DNA of 64,000 nt, taken from positions 575,626-639,625 of the forward strand of contig OX442423.1 of NCBI GenBank assembly GCA_949361645.1. Direction: 5' to 3'. Every line of letters starts with the position of its first letter. Within the stretch, counting starts at the first letter, position 1. This document shows positions 26,388 through 38,671 of the stretch, one piece after another. The stretch comes from Spongilla lacustris (Eukaryota; Porifera; Demospongiae; Spongillida; Spongillidae). The notes under the pieces are model-generated. The model worked only from the letters and a program-made list of their open reading frames with translations, ran no database searches and had not been told where the DNA came from. The position numbers and the translations under genes are program-made.

Positions 26388-26865
26388 ATAACCCTTAAAT
26401 GCTACATCCCCATATAACCTTCCATAACCCTTACACCCCCACCACATAATCCTTACACCCCCATATAACCCTTATACCGTCACATAACTCTTATAACCCT
26501 TATGCCTCCACATAACCCTTATGCCCCCACATAACCCTTATGCCCCCACATAACCCTTATGCCTCCACATAACCCTTATGCCCCCACATAACCCTTATGC
26601 CCCCACATAATCCTTATGCCCCACATAACCCTTATGCCCCCACATAACCCTTATGCCTCCACATAACCCTTATGCCCCCACATAACCCTTATGCCCCCAC
26701 ATAATCCTTATGCCCCACATAACCCTTATGCCCCACATAACCCTTATGCCTCCACATAATCCTTATGCCCCACATAACCCTTATGCCTCCACATAACCCT
26801 TATGCCCCACATAACCCTTATGCCCCCACATAACCCTTATGCCCCCACATAATCCTTACATCCTA
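26388..26865. repeat. ~19-bp minisatellite (CATAACCCTTATGCCCCCA)
   Basis: About 24 tandem units that become more degenerate towards the left end. There are no unique spacers, so it is a minisatellite and not a CRISPR-like array. Confidence 0.95.
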
Positions 26866-26907
26866 CATTGTTCCCTACTTCTACACTACATTGCATGTCC
26901 CTCCCAC

Positions 26908-27032
26908 TTAGTGACTGCACACCCCTTAGTGACCACACCTCCCCCTTAGTGACCACACCTCCCCCTTAGTGACCACACCCCTTAGTGACCACACCTCCCC
27001 CTTAGTGACCACACCTCCCCCTTAGTGACCAC
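26908..27032. repeat. ~21-bp minisatellite (CTTAGTGACCACACCTCCCC)
   Basis: Six or seven tandem units directly downstream of the 19-bp minisatellite. Confidence 0.93.
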
Positions 27033-27049
27033 ATCACCTCCTTTCACAG

Positions 27050-28272
27050 ATTGAACAGAAGCTTAGCTCAAGTGATTTAAATCAACCGAACAGAGTCTCT
27101 GAAGCCACACATAAGCAGGCACAAAAGGCAAGTGTTGTGATGTGTAAAAATACCTTCATCAAAACACATCTGCACTGGCATATATATGTGCACCATTGAC
27201 CAAAAATAGCTCACATGCTATGCGCTTCATTGTAGGGGCAGCTGCCCATGGCAAGAGTAATGATATGCATGGAGCCCTGCAAACTGCAGTACGAATGTAA
27301 ATGCAAGCGGCTGTCTTTAATAGATTTGGTAGCACATGTAGCTTTGTGATTATTTGTTAGTTGTGATGGTAATGGTCAGTGCTCTGGTAATAACCCACTC
27401 ACTCCACCCCCCTCCCCCCACCTCCAGACTAGACGGAATGGGGATGAGGATTCTGTAGAGATGGAGGTTGATGACAACTACAATGCTGAGTCTAGTGGAG
27501 GTGAGGATGTGTGCTAGTGGAGCTGAGGGTGTGTGCTAGTGGAGGTGAGGGTGTATGCTAGTGGAGGGTGTGTGCTAGTCGAGGGTGTGTGCTAGTGGAG
27601 GGTGTGTGCTAGTGGAGGTGAGGGTGTGCTAGTGGAGGTGAGGGTGTGCTAGTGGAGGTGAGGGTATGCTAGTGGAGGTGAGGGTGTGTGCTAGTGGAGG
27701 GTGTGTGCTAGTGGAGGTGAGGGTGTCCTGGGATGTAGTGGGCCTCTGGGATTTGTTTTGCACAATTACTATATAAATTTGGGGACTACTGAATACCACT
27801 ATCCACACCCCCATCATTCAGTGTAATACTAGTGTTGCAAAATTCCAATAACTAGGTAACATGTATGTTGAGTAACTTTTTTCTTGTTTATCAGAGTTGT
27901 GACTATGCAGCCTCTACACCTACCTCAGTAGAGGATGCACATCTGATCTGGGCACACTCCTGTATCAACTTTGTAGTTGAGAACTACTGGTATATTTTGT
28001 GTACTACTATTTTGTGTATGTGCATGGTTTGTCCTGTCAATCTTTCATATATTTTACATCAATATTATGTTTTAAAACCTCGATATTGCTATCTCAGATG
28101 CTTGCTCCCTTGTGTATCGTACACACCCAGGCACAGATGAACTTGTAAGGTACCCACAATGCTGCAAGTATTCCTCTGTGGTGTGGTCACACTTCAAAGT
28201 GCACAAGGAGATATGCGGTGTTTGCTGGGCACACAGCGACAGTACCACCCCAACCCAAACATCCTTGTATTA
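27050..28272 (+). CDS. Possible exons of an unidentified gene (uncertain)
   Basis: Candidate exons: 27050-27127 (ends in a GC-type donor, AAAAG|GCAAGT) and 27428-27500 (acidic, ending ESSG|GTGAGG). Further open segments begin about 27911 (ASTPTSVEDAHLIW). The segment 28151-28272 reads YPQCCKYSSVVWSHFKVHKE then CGVC, with the W-x-x-F and Cys pairs reminiscent of a BED zinc finger. The phases of the middle exons do not join cleanly, so a complete model could not be built. It may be a decayed transposase-derived gene or a real gene with unrecognised exons. Confidence 0.3.
27484..27728 (+). repeat. Minisatellite built from an exon end and its splice donor
   Basis: About 12 tandem copies of a 17-25 bp unit (CTAGTGGAGGTGAGGGTGTG). 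The first copy coincides with the end of the candidate exon 27428-27500 and its donor GGAG|GTGAGG. Confidence 0.9.
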
Positions 28273-28317
28273 AAGACTGCAATACCCTGTGACTTTTTTT
28301 GATGCAAATGATGAAAG

Positions 28318-28342
28318 GGGGGGGGGGGGGGGGGGGGGGGGA
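28318..28342. repeat. Poly-G run
   Basis: About 24 consecutive G; the length may be an assembly estimate. A C-rich tract also lies near 28760-28778. Confidence 0.95.
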
Positions 28343-29162
28343 AGGGTTTGTATTAACTTCCTGCCCCCCCACCAAAGTTTCGACATACAATATATCAACA
28401 CAATCTGTGTTGCCACAACATAACAGTGCAAATACTTTGTTCAACATTTTGAAGTAAGTTACAAAGTAGTCTTCCAGGATTTTGGAAGATCACAATTTGG
28501 AATTTCCAAATGATGATTACTTGAAGTTAGACTCGGTTAAAACTGGTGCATGTTTCAATTTACATGTGAATATAAAGAGGACTTTCGTGTAGTGATAAAT
28601 GAGTTCATTCGATCAAGCTGTCATACTGGAAGTTTAATTTTATTTCATTTATACATGCATAATCACACAATGTAAATTTACGCGTAAGGTTTAATCAGCC
28701 GCTGCTACTTCCCCCTTCTGCCCCACCCCCAGCCCCTGCTGATTATTTTCCATATGTAACCCCCCCCCCCCTCCCCCTTTAAACGCATCTTGCTTGTGCC
28801 TGATTTTGGGGGGCTGTGAATATGATTAGTCCTTGACATGTAAGCAAGGTGGTGATAATGTATCCAGGCACCACAAGCTCAGGGATGTAGTGCTTCAAAC
28901 CTGCCATCGTGCCTGCATCAGTGCCAAGGCAGAAGCTGGCAGTGGACTTAGACATGGGCTCCAGCACACATGTCCTGCTGACATCCTAGTGTAACGTAGC
29001 CGATAAGGATAGCAGCAGCAGCAGCAACTTAATATATCTACACAATACAAAAATACATCTTTATACACGTGTATACACAGAATAGACAAGTCACACGATC
29101 AGCTGTTCTAGAATAGTCGACAGACACCAGGGGACTGCGCACGCATCACATACTAGTTCGTT

Positions 29163-29508
29163 ACACTGCCACCCCTTACACTAGCTTCTAATTGGCTCTG
29201 TGGCAAGCCTGCTGCCTTTGACCTTACTGTGACTTCTCCGCTTAACCCATCCCTTCTCTCTGAAGCGGGTCTCACAGCAGGGTCAGCAGCAGTTGCCGCA
29301 GAGCTAAGAAAGCACTCAGCTAATGATGCTAAGTGTTCTGAGCTGGGGTGGACATGCATTCCCCTTGTGGTGGAGTCATATGGAGCTTGGGCCAAAGATG
29401 CTGTTCAAGCTTTTTCTCGGCTTTCATCACACCTTGCGACAAGAACCAACACCCCCAAGTTCAAGGTGGTCTCTAGCCTGTATGGCCACCTCTTGTGAGT
29501 GCCAATGA
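29163..29508 (+). pseudogene. Non-LTR retrotransposon C-terminal fragment
   Basis: An open frame reads from about 29190 (CGKPAAFDLTVTSPLNP) to a stop after SSLYGHLL. It includes FDLTV, a conserved E-x-R-K-H and GWTCIPLVVESYGAW. This resembles the C-terminal endonuclease-like region found downstream of reverse transcriptase in some animal retroelements. There is no RT domain here, so it is a remnant. It lies in the opposite orientation to the larger fragment at 30185-31330. Confidence 0.55.
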
Positions 29509-30184
29509 GCCTGACCCTTCTCTTACGGGATGGATGCTCACTCCAGGAAGGTGATAGTTCCTCACCATAACTTTCAGTGAATGTGTTTTGTGGTGAATAT
29601 GTTTAGTCTATGTATTGATGGTTATTATTATTATTTTATTTCATATAATACTGTTACAATCACACATACACCACTTATTACATAAATATGCAAGTAATCT
29701 AACTACTCATGCTCAGATAGAGATACAGTCCTAGCTCTGGCATTAGCTCTGATGAGAGCCAGGCTAAGCCTACCATACAAACTGGTGGTGCCGGGTTTTG
29801 GAAAGGGACCAGCCCATTCTCACTGCAAGCGATTTGCTATCCAAGACAAACAGCATCTAGCCTCTGCTCCCCATCATCTATCCTCTGCTCCCCAGCATCT
29901 AGCCTCTGCTCCCCAGCATCCATATGTTTCAATCTAATAACAATAACAACTTCTTGACTAGCCACTTGCTGATAAGTCAGTGGTTCTTACCGAACACTAT
30001 GGGCGGCTGAGCCTTCACCTGGTACGAGCTAATGCCATTGCCACCCTTTCCCGCAGCATCTGTCAAAGTGATGTAGGGTAGGTATAGTTAGCATTTTGTG
30101 TACATCCAATTAAATTAATAAAAACATGAAATACATACAATTAGATGATAAGTAATTAAAAAGAGAAATAATAAGACAATAAAT

Positions 30185-31330
30185 TTAATCCATGAATGAG
30201 GCCAGAGGAGCACCATCTTCAAACCCCAGCCCACTTCTCCATTTGGTGCGGGATCCTCTAAGACAGAGGCTCACTGCTCGAACCCCTGCAAAAGCAAGCC
30301 GTGATCTGACATAGCTGCTGGTAATGGAAAAGGCTTTGTCCCACTTGGAAGACAGAGCAGTGGCCATGTGCTTTAGGAAGTGACTAGCCTCTTTGTGTAG
30401 TAGTCCGTCCACGGAAAGGACAAATGGGGTGAAGGTGCCTCTTCTGTCTTCAACTGCCTTTTTGTACATTCTCTTCTTCTCCAATGAGCTTGACTCAAGA
30501 ATGGCATTAGGTGCTCGATGGCAGTGTGATGGGGCGTCAGTGTCTATGACACGGACATCAAACAACGCCTCCACCTGTGGTTGCCAAACACCTCTGATTC
30601 CCAGGTCAAGCCTTAGTCCTGGATCACTTGAGGTGGCAGTAGTCTCATTGACAATAGGCTCCTTTATAACTTGGGGCCACACCTGACTGGCAAGGTCACC
30701 AAGGCAGTCACGGATCTCATTGTGGCGTAGTATAACAAGTCCCCCCTTCTTACAGTCTAGGGCATGTTGGAGGGTGAAATCAGCTCCACAACCATCACAT
30801 TTGGCTGGCAGATTAAATGGATGTCGCAAATAGCGCAGAGCTAGGCCATCTCTGAACTGTACAGGAGCCAAATCAAAGTGGCAACTTTGGAGTGGCAGAG
30901 TTGTCAACCAGCTGGACGTTTTGCCCTCAACCACCCTCATGATTGCACGTTGTCTGCCTGGTGAAAGAGTTGCAAGAATGGCATCTAGTTTCTGTTTGGA
31001 AACCTCGTCAAGTGCTTTTCGCGTCTCATATCTTGCCTTGCTGATTGCATCCAGGTGACAGGCAGAGCTAAATTCACCACATCCCTTAATAGCTTCTACC
31101 ACAACTTTGGTACCCTGGGTAGAGGTGTGGTAGGACGATGATGCTGTTTCAGTAGGATTATTGATCCCCAAGCCAGCAAAACGAGTTGGTAAGGAAAACA
31201 GTTTACATTCAGCATCTGACAAATCTCCTTCAAACAATGCTGGGTAGAAAGCCTTTAAAATCACATCTTGCAGTGGGACAAAAGCACCTCCACAGTTATG
31301 CATGACTCGCTGCAGGTATGACCATTGTAC
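30185..31330 (-). pseudogene. 5'-truncated non-LTR retrotransposon: post-RT region and restriction-like endonuclease-type domain
   Basis: A 372-residue open frame that continues upstream as QRVMHN before the first methionine. It carries FSLPTRFAGLGI (post-RT), GKTSSWLTTLPL, and a zinc-knuckle-like CDGCGADF...HALDC followed by LRHNEIRD, EPIVNE, LRLDLGIRG, and EALFDVRVID with a downstream KKRMYKKAVE. This order resembles the CCHC plus PD-(D/E)xK endonuclease of R2/NeSL-type elements (family knowledge; the exact clade is inference). The RT catalytic part is missing, consistent with 5' truncation on insertion. The frame is fully open, so the copy may be young. Related pieces lie at 29163-29508, 36494-36960 and 60149-60439. 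Confidence 0.6.
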
Positions 31331-32300
31331 ATTAGTTAATTGTGTGTAGTCTAGTTGTATGTTTATATAATGGTGTACTTGTGTATGTCCATTTGTCCTG
31401 TTGTATACTGGAAAAAAAGATATAGAGACGTAAACTTTTCAAATACATGTTAAATGCTTGGCTTGAGGTCTGGCAAGTAAATGCTACTGATTACAAGAAT
31501 TTCTAAGCTTAAGAGAAATTATACTTGGGCCTAACTTGGCAATTTCTGGCAGGCTGTGCATGCGGGTATTCCCACGAGTCAAGCTTATTCAGCAGCGTCA
31601 GTGGTGTATGGAATCTTCTCCCCCAACGTTTGGAGGCATTGAGTGCACCTGCTAGCGGTCGCGTTGCTGTTCACCTATTAAATTATATTATGATAACATC
31701 CTCCTTCTCACCTCGGTAACTGATAATAGAAACTGGGCTGTGTTTAAGAATTAAGAGCAGTCTGCGAAACAAAGAGCCACTGCTCTCAATTAGGCAGATA
31801 ACAGTATGCAGCATTAAATTGCAAGTACATGTATAGAATTATATTCTTATGTGAAAAACGTGACTGACGTCAAGCTGACGCGCATGCAGGCTCTACTTAA
31901 AAGAAAAAGTCCATTGAACACATAGTGGGACGAGCGTTGAGTGTGACATTTAAATTGCTATGGAAATTGTATAATTTTATACAAATATACAACTTACTAT
32001 ACTAGCGATAATATAATATTAATTTGTGCCATATAAATTAAAGTTAACTAACTTCAACAATAACGTTAATTCAAGGCAGCGCGCCGGGGGGGAGAAAGGA
32101 AGGTAAATTAAACGGGAGAGGCACCTGAAGCACAGACATGTGCAGCACTGATACAGAAGAGCTATTTGTAATTGCCCGCAGCCAGAGGCATAACCGATCG
32201 AGGCGAGGCGGTTTTGGGGACGAGGGTTACTATGGCTGCGGACAAACAAACTTGTAACAATAGCAACATTCACTATTGTTTTTCTATTGCTGTATGGATT
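31331..32300. other. Intergenic stretch before the MGCGASN gene
   Basis: No gene recognised. A short frame at 31525-31719 (SGVWNLLPQRLEAL) is weakly reminiscent of the WNxLP end of retroelement polymerases. The promoter of the next gene should lie here. Confidence 0.35.
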
Positions 32301-35300
32301 ATGGGATGTGGGGCGTCGAACAAGGTTGCCCCGTGCCCCACCCCTTCCGATAACATCGATGGACCTAGAGCGAGCGGACAACTGTCGCTTAAACCCCAGC
32401 CAACTCGCCAGAAGCGCCCAAAACCATTTGGTCGCACTAACAAGGTCGGTCCAGAAAAACTCAAATATTCAGATCAGGAATGCGAACATGGGCTGAGTGA
32501 CAGAGCCAGTCAGCATCAAATACACGTAGAGACACCAGGTCCAGGGCAGAGTGGAACGGAACGAACTGAGCCACCCATAGTAACAAAACCACCTCTAACA
32601 GTATCGCTTGGAGAGAGTAGACCGGAGACACCTCCAAGAGTTAGCAGCCCTGGGGCCACGGGACCATCCCCTACCAGCCCTCTCACTACAGAGCCACTTA
32701 TACACACACTCGTACCAGCTGCAGCGTCTACACCCTTATCAGCCGAGACTGCCGAGCCATCTGGGCTCAGCCGAACGGAACCACCTGCCCCGCCAGGGGC
32801 AGGGCCATCGGGGCAGAGCCTAACAGAGACACCGCTAAGTAAACAATCGAAGGAGAATCGAACAGAGCGATCGGGACAGTCAGAAACAGCGAAGCAACCT
32901 GAACAACTTCAACTAGGTATTTTATCTTACAAAATTAAATAGTTTGAATATTGTAACTATGCATGCGGTTTGGTGCATGGGCTAAACCTGAGCGAAATGT
33001 ATTACATAACCCAGTGGAACCTGCATAAAGCGGCCACCTTCGGGCAAAAATTAATAATCATGCATTGTATAGAAAGGTGGCTGCCTATAACTCGCAGCCA
33101 TAATTGGTATGCAGAGGTGACCGGCCAACTCAGGTGATCGTTAAGTCACAATACCACCGTCAATCTATGAATAACGCATGCAGGTTCCACTGTATATGTT
33201 GCTCTCGCGCAATCGTATTTTTTAATCGTTTACAGTTTCAGTAGGTGCACAGAAAATTACAACAGAAGATGGTGCAGAAGTAGCTGCACGGCCCTGCGTA
33301 GCTGGTCCTCCCGTATGTTCAGGGGTTATGTGCTGCATGTTATATTTGGAATACAAGATTACATGCAGGCTATTTGACGCACGCACACCGGAATTGGAGT
33401 CATTGTTATACATACGGTCACAACGTCCTTTACATGTGATTTCACAGCTTGTGAAAGATATGCGACGTTAGGACGACGTTAGGCTTTAATAGGCCCAGAA
33501 TATTCTGTTTTCTATTACTAAGGAATCGGACGTACCCGAAGATACTAAGAAGCGCACGCCTCCTCCAGTGGCGCCTAAACCCCCCAAAAGACCACAGAAG
33601 ATGAGTGCAGAAGAGTCAAGTGAGATGCATGTCTAAATCCATAACTCTATTATACCGGTATTATTGCATTCATTCATCAGCAACTGTTCAGGAACTCGAT
33701 GAGGCCAATTCAGCACCTAAAAATGAGCTGGTGAGATTTATTGGCCTGGATGTTTAATTTATGTTGCAATTATTAAAGTACGTTATTAAATATGTATATG
33801 ATATATGTAGGAATAATATGTGACGCCGTTGACTGCTCCAAAAGGGCATGAAGGGATCACTCTACACCTTCAAAAACTATATTCTTATTTGTTCGTTCGA
33901 CAGGACTGAATAATTGCTTACAGCATGAGATAAAAAAAATCAATTTAATTCTAAAGGCGATCACAATGAAGCAAAAACGTAGCTTTGAGGTACAAAATAT
34001 TTCATTGATACAACTGCTAAGGTCAATTATGCAATTTGAGTTATGCAGGAGTCATGGGTTCTACTATGAAGGAAAATCGTTTATAAATTACCCACTAACA
34101 TATATGATTGATGTGCTGATGTAAACATTCACTTAATTTAACTATAAAACAAATTAATAATTGCATCCCAAAGCTCCAACATTTGTTTGAATGTCAATAC
34201 TGGTAATTTACACTTGCCGAAATTGTTAATAAATTCAAAGCACTAAATCAAGATACAATGACCACCAAATTTGAAGTTAGCAATATTATCAGTTTAGGGT
34301 GGGTAGGATAGTTAAAAGCTGCAAATTGTCTTCAGTTAACTGCTTCCATTTAGGAGTTATAAAAATCTTGATTTTTTATTTATTTCTGCAACGTACTTGA
34401 TTCAGGAGGGCTTTGGAGGTTTTAATCATTATTAATTTATTTAATGGCGGAGTTAATTTTAGTTCACCAGCTCTGTTAGAAGATTTATCTGTCTCTGGTT
34501 AATTTATAGCAATTTTCTCTGCTGGATTGTCAAACCACCAGTTATATGATTCACATGGTAAATATATAAAATGTGATAGCAATCTTGCTAGCTTTTCCTA
34601 TGTATTTTGCTTATTATTTGTCACTCCACTATGATGACACAAGGTAAAAGAAAAAGCAATTTCATTTGCCAGATGGCATAAACTGACCAGAAATAATATA
34701 CATTATGGTATTAGCTGATTACATGTATGTGAGATCGACAGAGTTGATATCCTAGCTTTCAGAGGCACTGTGTGAAAAGAGATTTTAATAATACAGTAAA
34801 TATGCGTGTGTATAGTTGTGTATTACTGTGTATATGCTCATTACAATGTATATGCTCATTACAAAGTGGACTCCGTTATATACCGACTCGTTGCACACAA
34901 GATAATTGTTCAATTTATTGAATTTTGTAAGCTAGCTACTAATTAACTACTGAGCGTTGGTACAGGACCAGAGTTCATCCAAACTCACTTCTCAATATGG
35001 TCGGAGCTACATGTATAAACACACATTTTATATGGTGTGTTATGTTGTAAGATAGAACTGATGGTCCACTGAACAGCCTATTCTGTTTTTGGCCTTTGGC
35101 AAACAATATCACTCGTACACTCAACCTGCTACTCGATGCCACACATGGCAATAACATTTTGATATGATTTGGTTTGCTTTACTAAACTTGTGACTCAACT
35201 CAGTTTGATTTGATTTGAAATTCAGGCATTAGATTTGTTTATTCTCTAGACTGAGTGTGCAAACTTTCTGTTAGTATTTACATGTACCTCTCATTCCACA

Positions 35301-36128
35301 GGTCTTGACAACTGACATTGACACATCTCATTGTGTTACACCATCCCAAATAAAGGTTGAATTGAATCCTATTTTAATAATTGTGTTTCACATAAGAATT
35401 GCACCTAAAATTCACTGCATCCTTACACATGTACATTGCCAGTCACTGTTGGCATGGATTTGAATATCCCTAATTTAATTTAAATAAGTTTATGATAGTG
35501 ATCGAATAACTTATCCAGGCTGGCTTGAAGTTTAACCCATTGGCTTCAGTACTTGCAACCTTCCCACCCTCTTCAAACCAACCAGAAGTGGTGAGAGATG
35601 ACATAGCAGCTGAGGCACCACTGAAGGTTTGTACAGAGGGCATATCCAAAGTCTGTGTACACATCTCTAAACTGTTAGGCCACCCAGAACAGTACCTTGC
35701 CATCTGAACCTGATGTTCCTCAACTCATTGAACAATCAAAGGAAGAACAGGGAGTGTCCTTTGATGAACCACCACACTGTGAAGCACTGCTGACAACCCC
35801 GACCAAGGTAATCATTATTTTAGGAGAGCACATGCATGCACTGCTAGAGGTTTTCCGAATTAATTGCATCAAATTGAATGTGTAGAGTTACGTGTGTTAT
35901 GTAGACATATGCGCTACATTCCTTTAATGCACATTTAAATGTTTCACTAACTATGTAAAAATATATCAGTATTATATATAACTAAGATAAACCGCGCATA
36001 TAAAAATCTTCAGACTTTTTACACAGGTACTATTGCTATTTCAAATGCAGGATCGTGTCAAACCGCCGCCTAATCGCCAACCCCAGACGCATCGTCAAGT
36101 CAATAAGGGAGATTCAACCACAGTTTGA
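32301..36128 (+). CDS. Dual-acylation-signal (MGCGASN) proline-rich adaptor-like protein
   Basis: Eight exons: 32301-32916, 33236-33312, 33523-33619, 33681-33730, 35302-35355, 35519-35626, 35688-35807 and 36051-36128. They sum to 1200 nt with matching phases, giving 399 residues. The start is placed at the internal ATG that gives MGCGASNKV, an N-myristoylation plus Cys-3 palmitoylation signal, although upstream in-frame ATGs exist (32172, 32232). The rest is low-complexity Pro/Ser/Thr/Glu sequence with repeated TEPP/GPSGQS words and an SH3-ligand-like segment PPPVAPKPPKRP encoded in exon 3. There is no catalytic domain. It is probably a membrane-anchored scaffold on the inner face of the plasma membrane (inference). 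The family was not recognised. Confidence 0.7.
33731..35301. other. Long intron of the MGCGASN gene
   Basis: AT-rich, with a short tandem duplication TATGCTCATTACA near 34830-34865. No other gene seen. Confidence 0.6.
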
Positions 36129-36479
36129 GGCGTGATACTTAAATTCGTATATGTCAGTACTCTCCATGCTTAGATTGTGGAATGGATATGAAATTATTGT
36201 ATTCGTTTTGCTGGATTCATTGCATGATACATCTAATAAACATTAGTTCATCTAACCTTCTACCATTCCCGAACTAGTTTAGCTTTTATATTATGGGAGG
36301 ACGTCGACGGGGAGGGGACGAGGAGTATTATTAGCATGAAAGAGTCACTACCAAATTCTGCATATTATACTAATACATATGCAAATCTTTGTATAAGAAA
36401 TAAATGTATTGCAAACACGGAAACAGTACGAAGCAAATAGAACTAAATACTCGTAAGTGCAGAATAAAAAAACACAGAA

Positions 36480-36960
36480 GATTATGCTTTATTTCATGAA
36501 CCCAGAAAGAGGAGCCCCATCCTCAAAACCCATGCAGGCCACTCCTCCACTTCACCTTGCAACCCTTTAGGCATAGGCTGGCTGCTCAACATTGGCAAAT
36601 GAAAGCCTTGCTCTAATACAGCAACTCGTTTGAGCATAAGGTTTCTGCCACTTAGATGCAATACATGTATAGCCATTCATTTTTAGCTTCACAGTGAATG
36701 TTCATCTACGGAAGTGACCAAAGGTGTAAAGGAACCTACAATTAGAGCTGTTATGTGGTGGTTTAATTGCAACCAGGAGAATTGGCAAATTCCATAATGT
36801 CTAGCTGCTTCGCTCAACCGTCCCTGCACCTCCACAAGCCTTCATTGTCAACAGCAAATCAAACTGCATGTGGCTTCCATGCACGTGCACTGCATGAACT
36901 TGTGCTCTTCAAGTAGTGTCTCTTTCAAGATTGTTATCCAGTATTTCTTGAAGCAGATCC
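36480..36960 (-). pseudogene. Decayed copy of the retrotransposon C-terminus
   Basis: The minus strand from about 36730 to 36500 parallels the 3' end of the element at 30185-31303 (GLGFEDGAPLASF against GFEDGAPLSGFM-type sequence before the terminal ATGAA). It carries frameshifts. It marks a second insertion of the same family, with its 3' end near 36485. Confidence 0.5.
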
Positions 36961-37297
36961 ATCCACTATAATTAAAAATATTGTGTGCTGTGTACTATAA
37001 GATGGAGCATCTGTATCATCAAACATGCACTACCTCTACTTGTTGATATACGCACTACTCCCAGGTCCTGAGTCACCTGATTTTATATATGCAACTACCG
37101 AGTATGCTAACCCGACGCGGCAGCTTCAAAGGGGCTGCATAGCCTTATGGTAGCATATATGCATGGCAAAGTATCGTCCGACGGAGATAGAATGGATACG
37201 CTTGGATCTATAATGTTGTAATAAATAATTAAGCTCAAAAAGACTTTACTTAATACATGTAATTCAAAAGAGTGAACACAAACCGCTAAATTCTAAA

Positions 37298-38176
37298 TCA
37301 GTGCGTGCAGGCAAAATTTAATTTAGTATAATTTGGCACTCTCATCAATGTTGTCTTCCTGCCGCTGTAGCTTCCTATCAGCCGAATCACGCCAATATGA
37401 ATCATCAGCAAAAATGCGCAGAGGCAGTTGAAGCCCTGCGACATCACTGCATACATGGCCGTTTTTTGTGACACTTCGCTATCTGTTACTAGTAAGACCA
37501 CAATCGGTATTAAAAGAGAGGAGAAGAGTATTATAGGATAGCCTAGAAGCGGTAATACTTCGCCCAGGGCTTCCCTGTAATGTCGATCCAATACCACCGA
37601 TCGCGAGCCACTTGCACAATACATTCGCCGAACCAGGTACCCGACTGTTGAAGCAAAAATACCACAGCTTAGCAACACTGGCACAAAAGAAAGACCTAAA
37701 AGTGTATAAAAGCCGTAGAGGACCCAAAGCTGGGGACAATCACGTGCGACGTTAACTGCTACGTAAATCAGCGTCAAAGCCAAAGGGATCAGTAGTGAAC
37801 TCACCACGTAAAACGGCTCCATTTTCTTAAGGTTCCTGTGCCAAATTGTGAAGGTGGATACGTGTATGGTTAGCCACATGACTAACATGAACTTGATCCA
37901 TGAAAGAAGAGTTGTTACTGAATAGGCGACCAGGGAACGCACGGAGGAATAGTGAATCGTGAGATATCCGGCCGACAGAACAGTTGAGTACACGACAGCC
38001 ATAATGACTTGGTAGACGGCCAGCCGGTATATCACCTTGTGGTGCAGCTTCATCGCAACAACCATGACCATATCAGCGACGAAAATCCCGACGGTAACAA
38101 CCCCAAGAGAGACATTGGTGAACACTGCCCAAGAGGACACAGGTCCGAAAGTCCTATTGCACTCGGAATCATGCAT
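37298..38176 (-). CDS. Seven-transmembrane receptor (7TM-1)
   Basis: A single open frame of 292 residues with seven hydrophobic segments and a short extracellular N-terminus (MHDSECNRTFG, with a glycosylation site). Diagnostic stretches are MKLHHKVIYRLAVYQV between TM1 and TM2, WHRNLKKMEPFYVV after TM3, and LPLLGYPIILF in TM6. These are shared in modified form with 7TM-2 at 44288-45232, so the two are divergent paralogues. The short loops, the basic residues after TM3 and the YRLAxYQ motif suggest a GPCR outside the rhodopsin class, perhaps cAMP-receptor-like or an early-animal-specific family. The ligand is unknown. It appears to be intronless. Confidence 0.75.
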   Translation of the reverse strand: MHDSECNRTFGPVSSWAVFTNVSLGVVTVGIFVADMVMVVAMKLHHKVIYRLAVYQVIMAVVYSTVLSAGYLTIHYSSVRSLVAYSVTTLLSWIKFMLVMWLTIHVSTFTIWHRNLKKMEPFYVVSSLLIPLALTLIYVAVNVARDCPQLWVLYGFYTLLGLSFVPVLLSCGIFASTVGYLVRRMYCASGSRSVVLDRHYREALGEVLPLLGYPIILFSSLLIPIVVLLVTDSEVSQKTAMYAVMSQGFNCLCAFLLMIHIGVIRLIGSYSGRKTTLMRVPNYTKLNFACTH

Positions 38177-38671
38177 TGCAGCACTAAGCCACTCTCGGTA
38201 CCACGACGACGTTCAATTATATGTATATACATTAATTAAATTAATAAAAATGCTTTGCGACATTATCGATTTAACATGCATGCGATGCTGATCTTCAGTT
38301 CCATTCAGCGCAATCTGATTACGCTATTGTAAACAGTATGCATGCAATTGTATACTGTATAAAACACAAACACCTCGAAGTAAGTTTTTAATGCCAGCCG
38401 GCACTTGCTTGGTATATAAAGCATTGCGTGCCAGTATACAATGAGTGAAATGCATGCAATGTTATAAGGCATGCCTACCCCGGCACCACATATTGCCGAT
38501 ACTCAACCATGCATGCAGGCTGCATACACTGATCACATATTCAAAGGCTGGGATCCCCAACCGGCCTTGAATTTTATGTCATCCCATACAGAAGTTGTTT
38601 TCCTGTCAGTATTATTACTATATATGATCCAAATTCTTGCGTGTTTGAGGAGTGAAGTGTTTGCTCGCAGC

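Noticed and set aside
26388..26865. CRISPR-like regular array
   Set aside because: Units are contiguous 19-bp tandem repeats with no unique spacers, in an animal genome.
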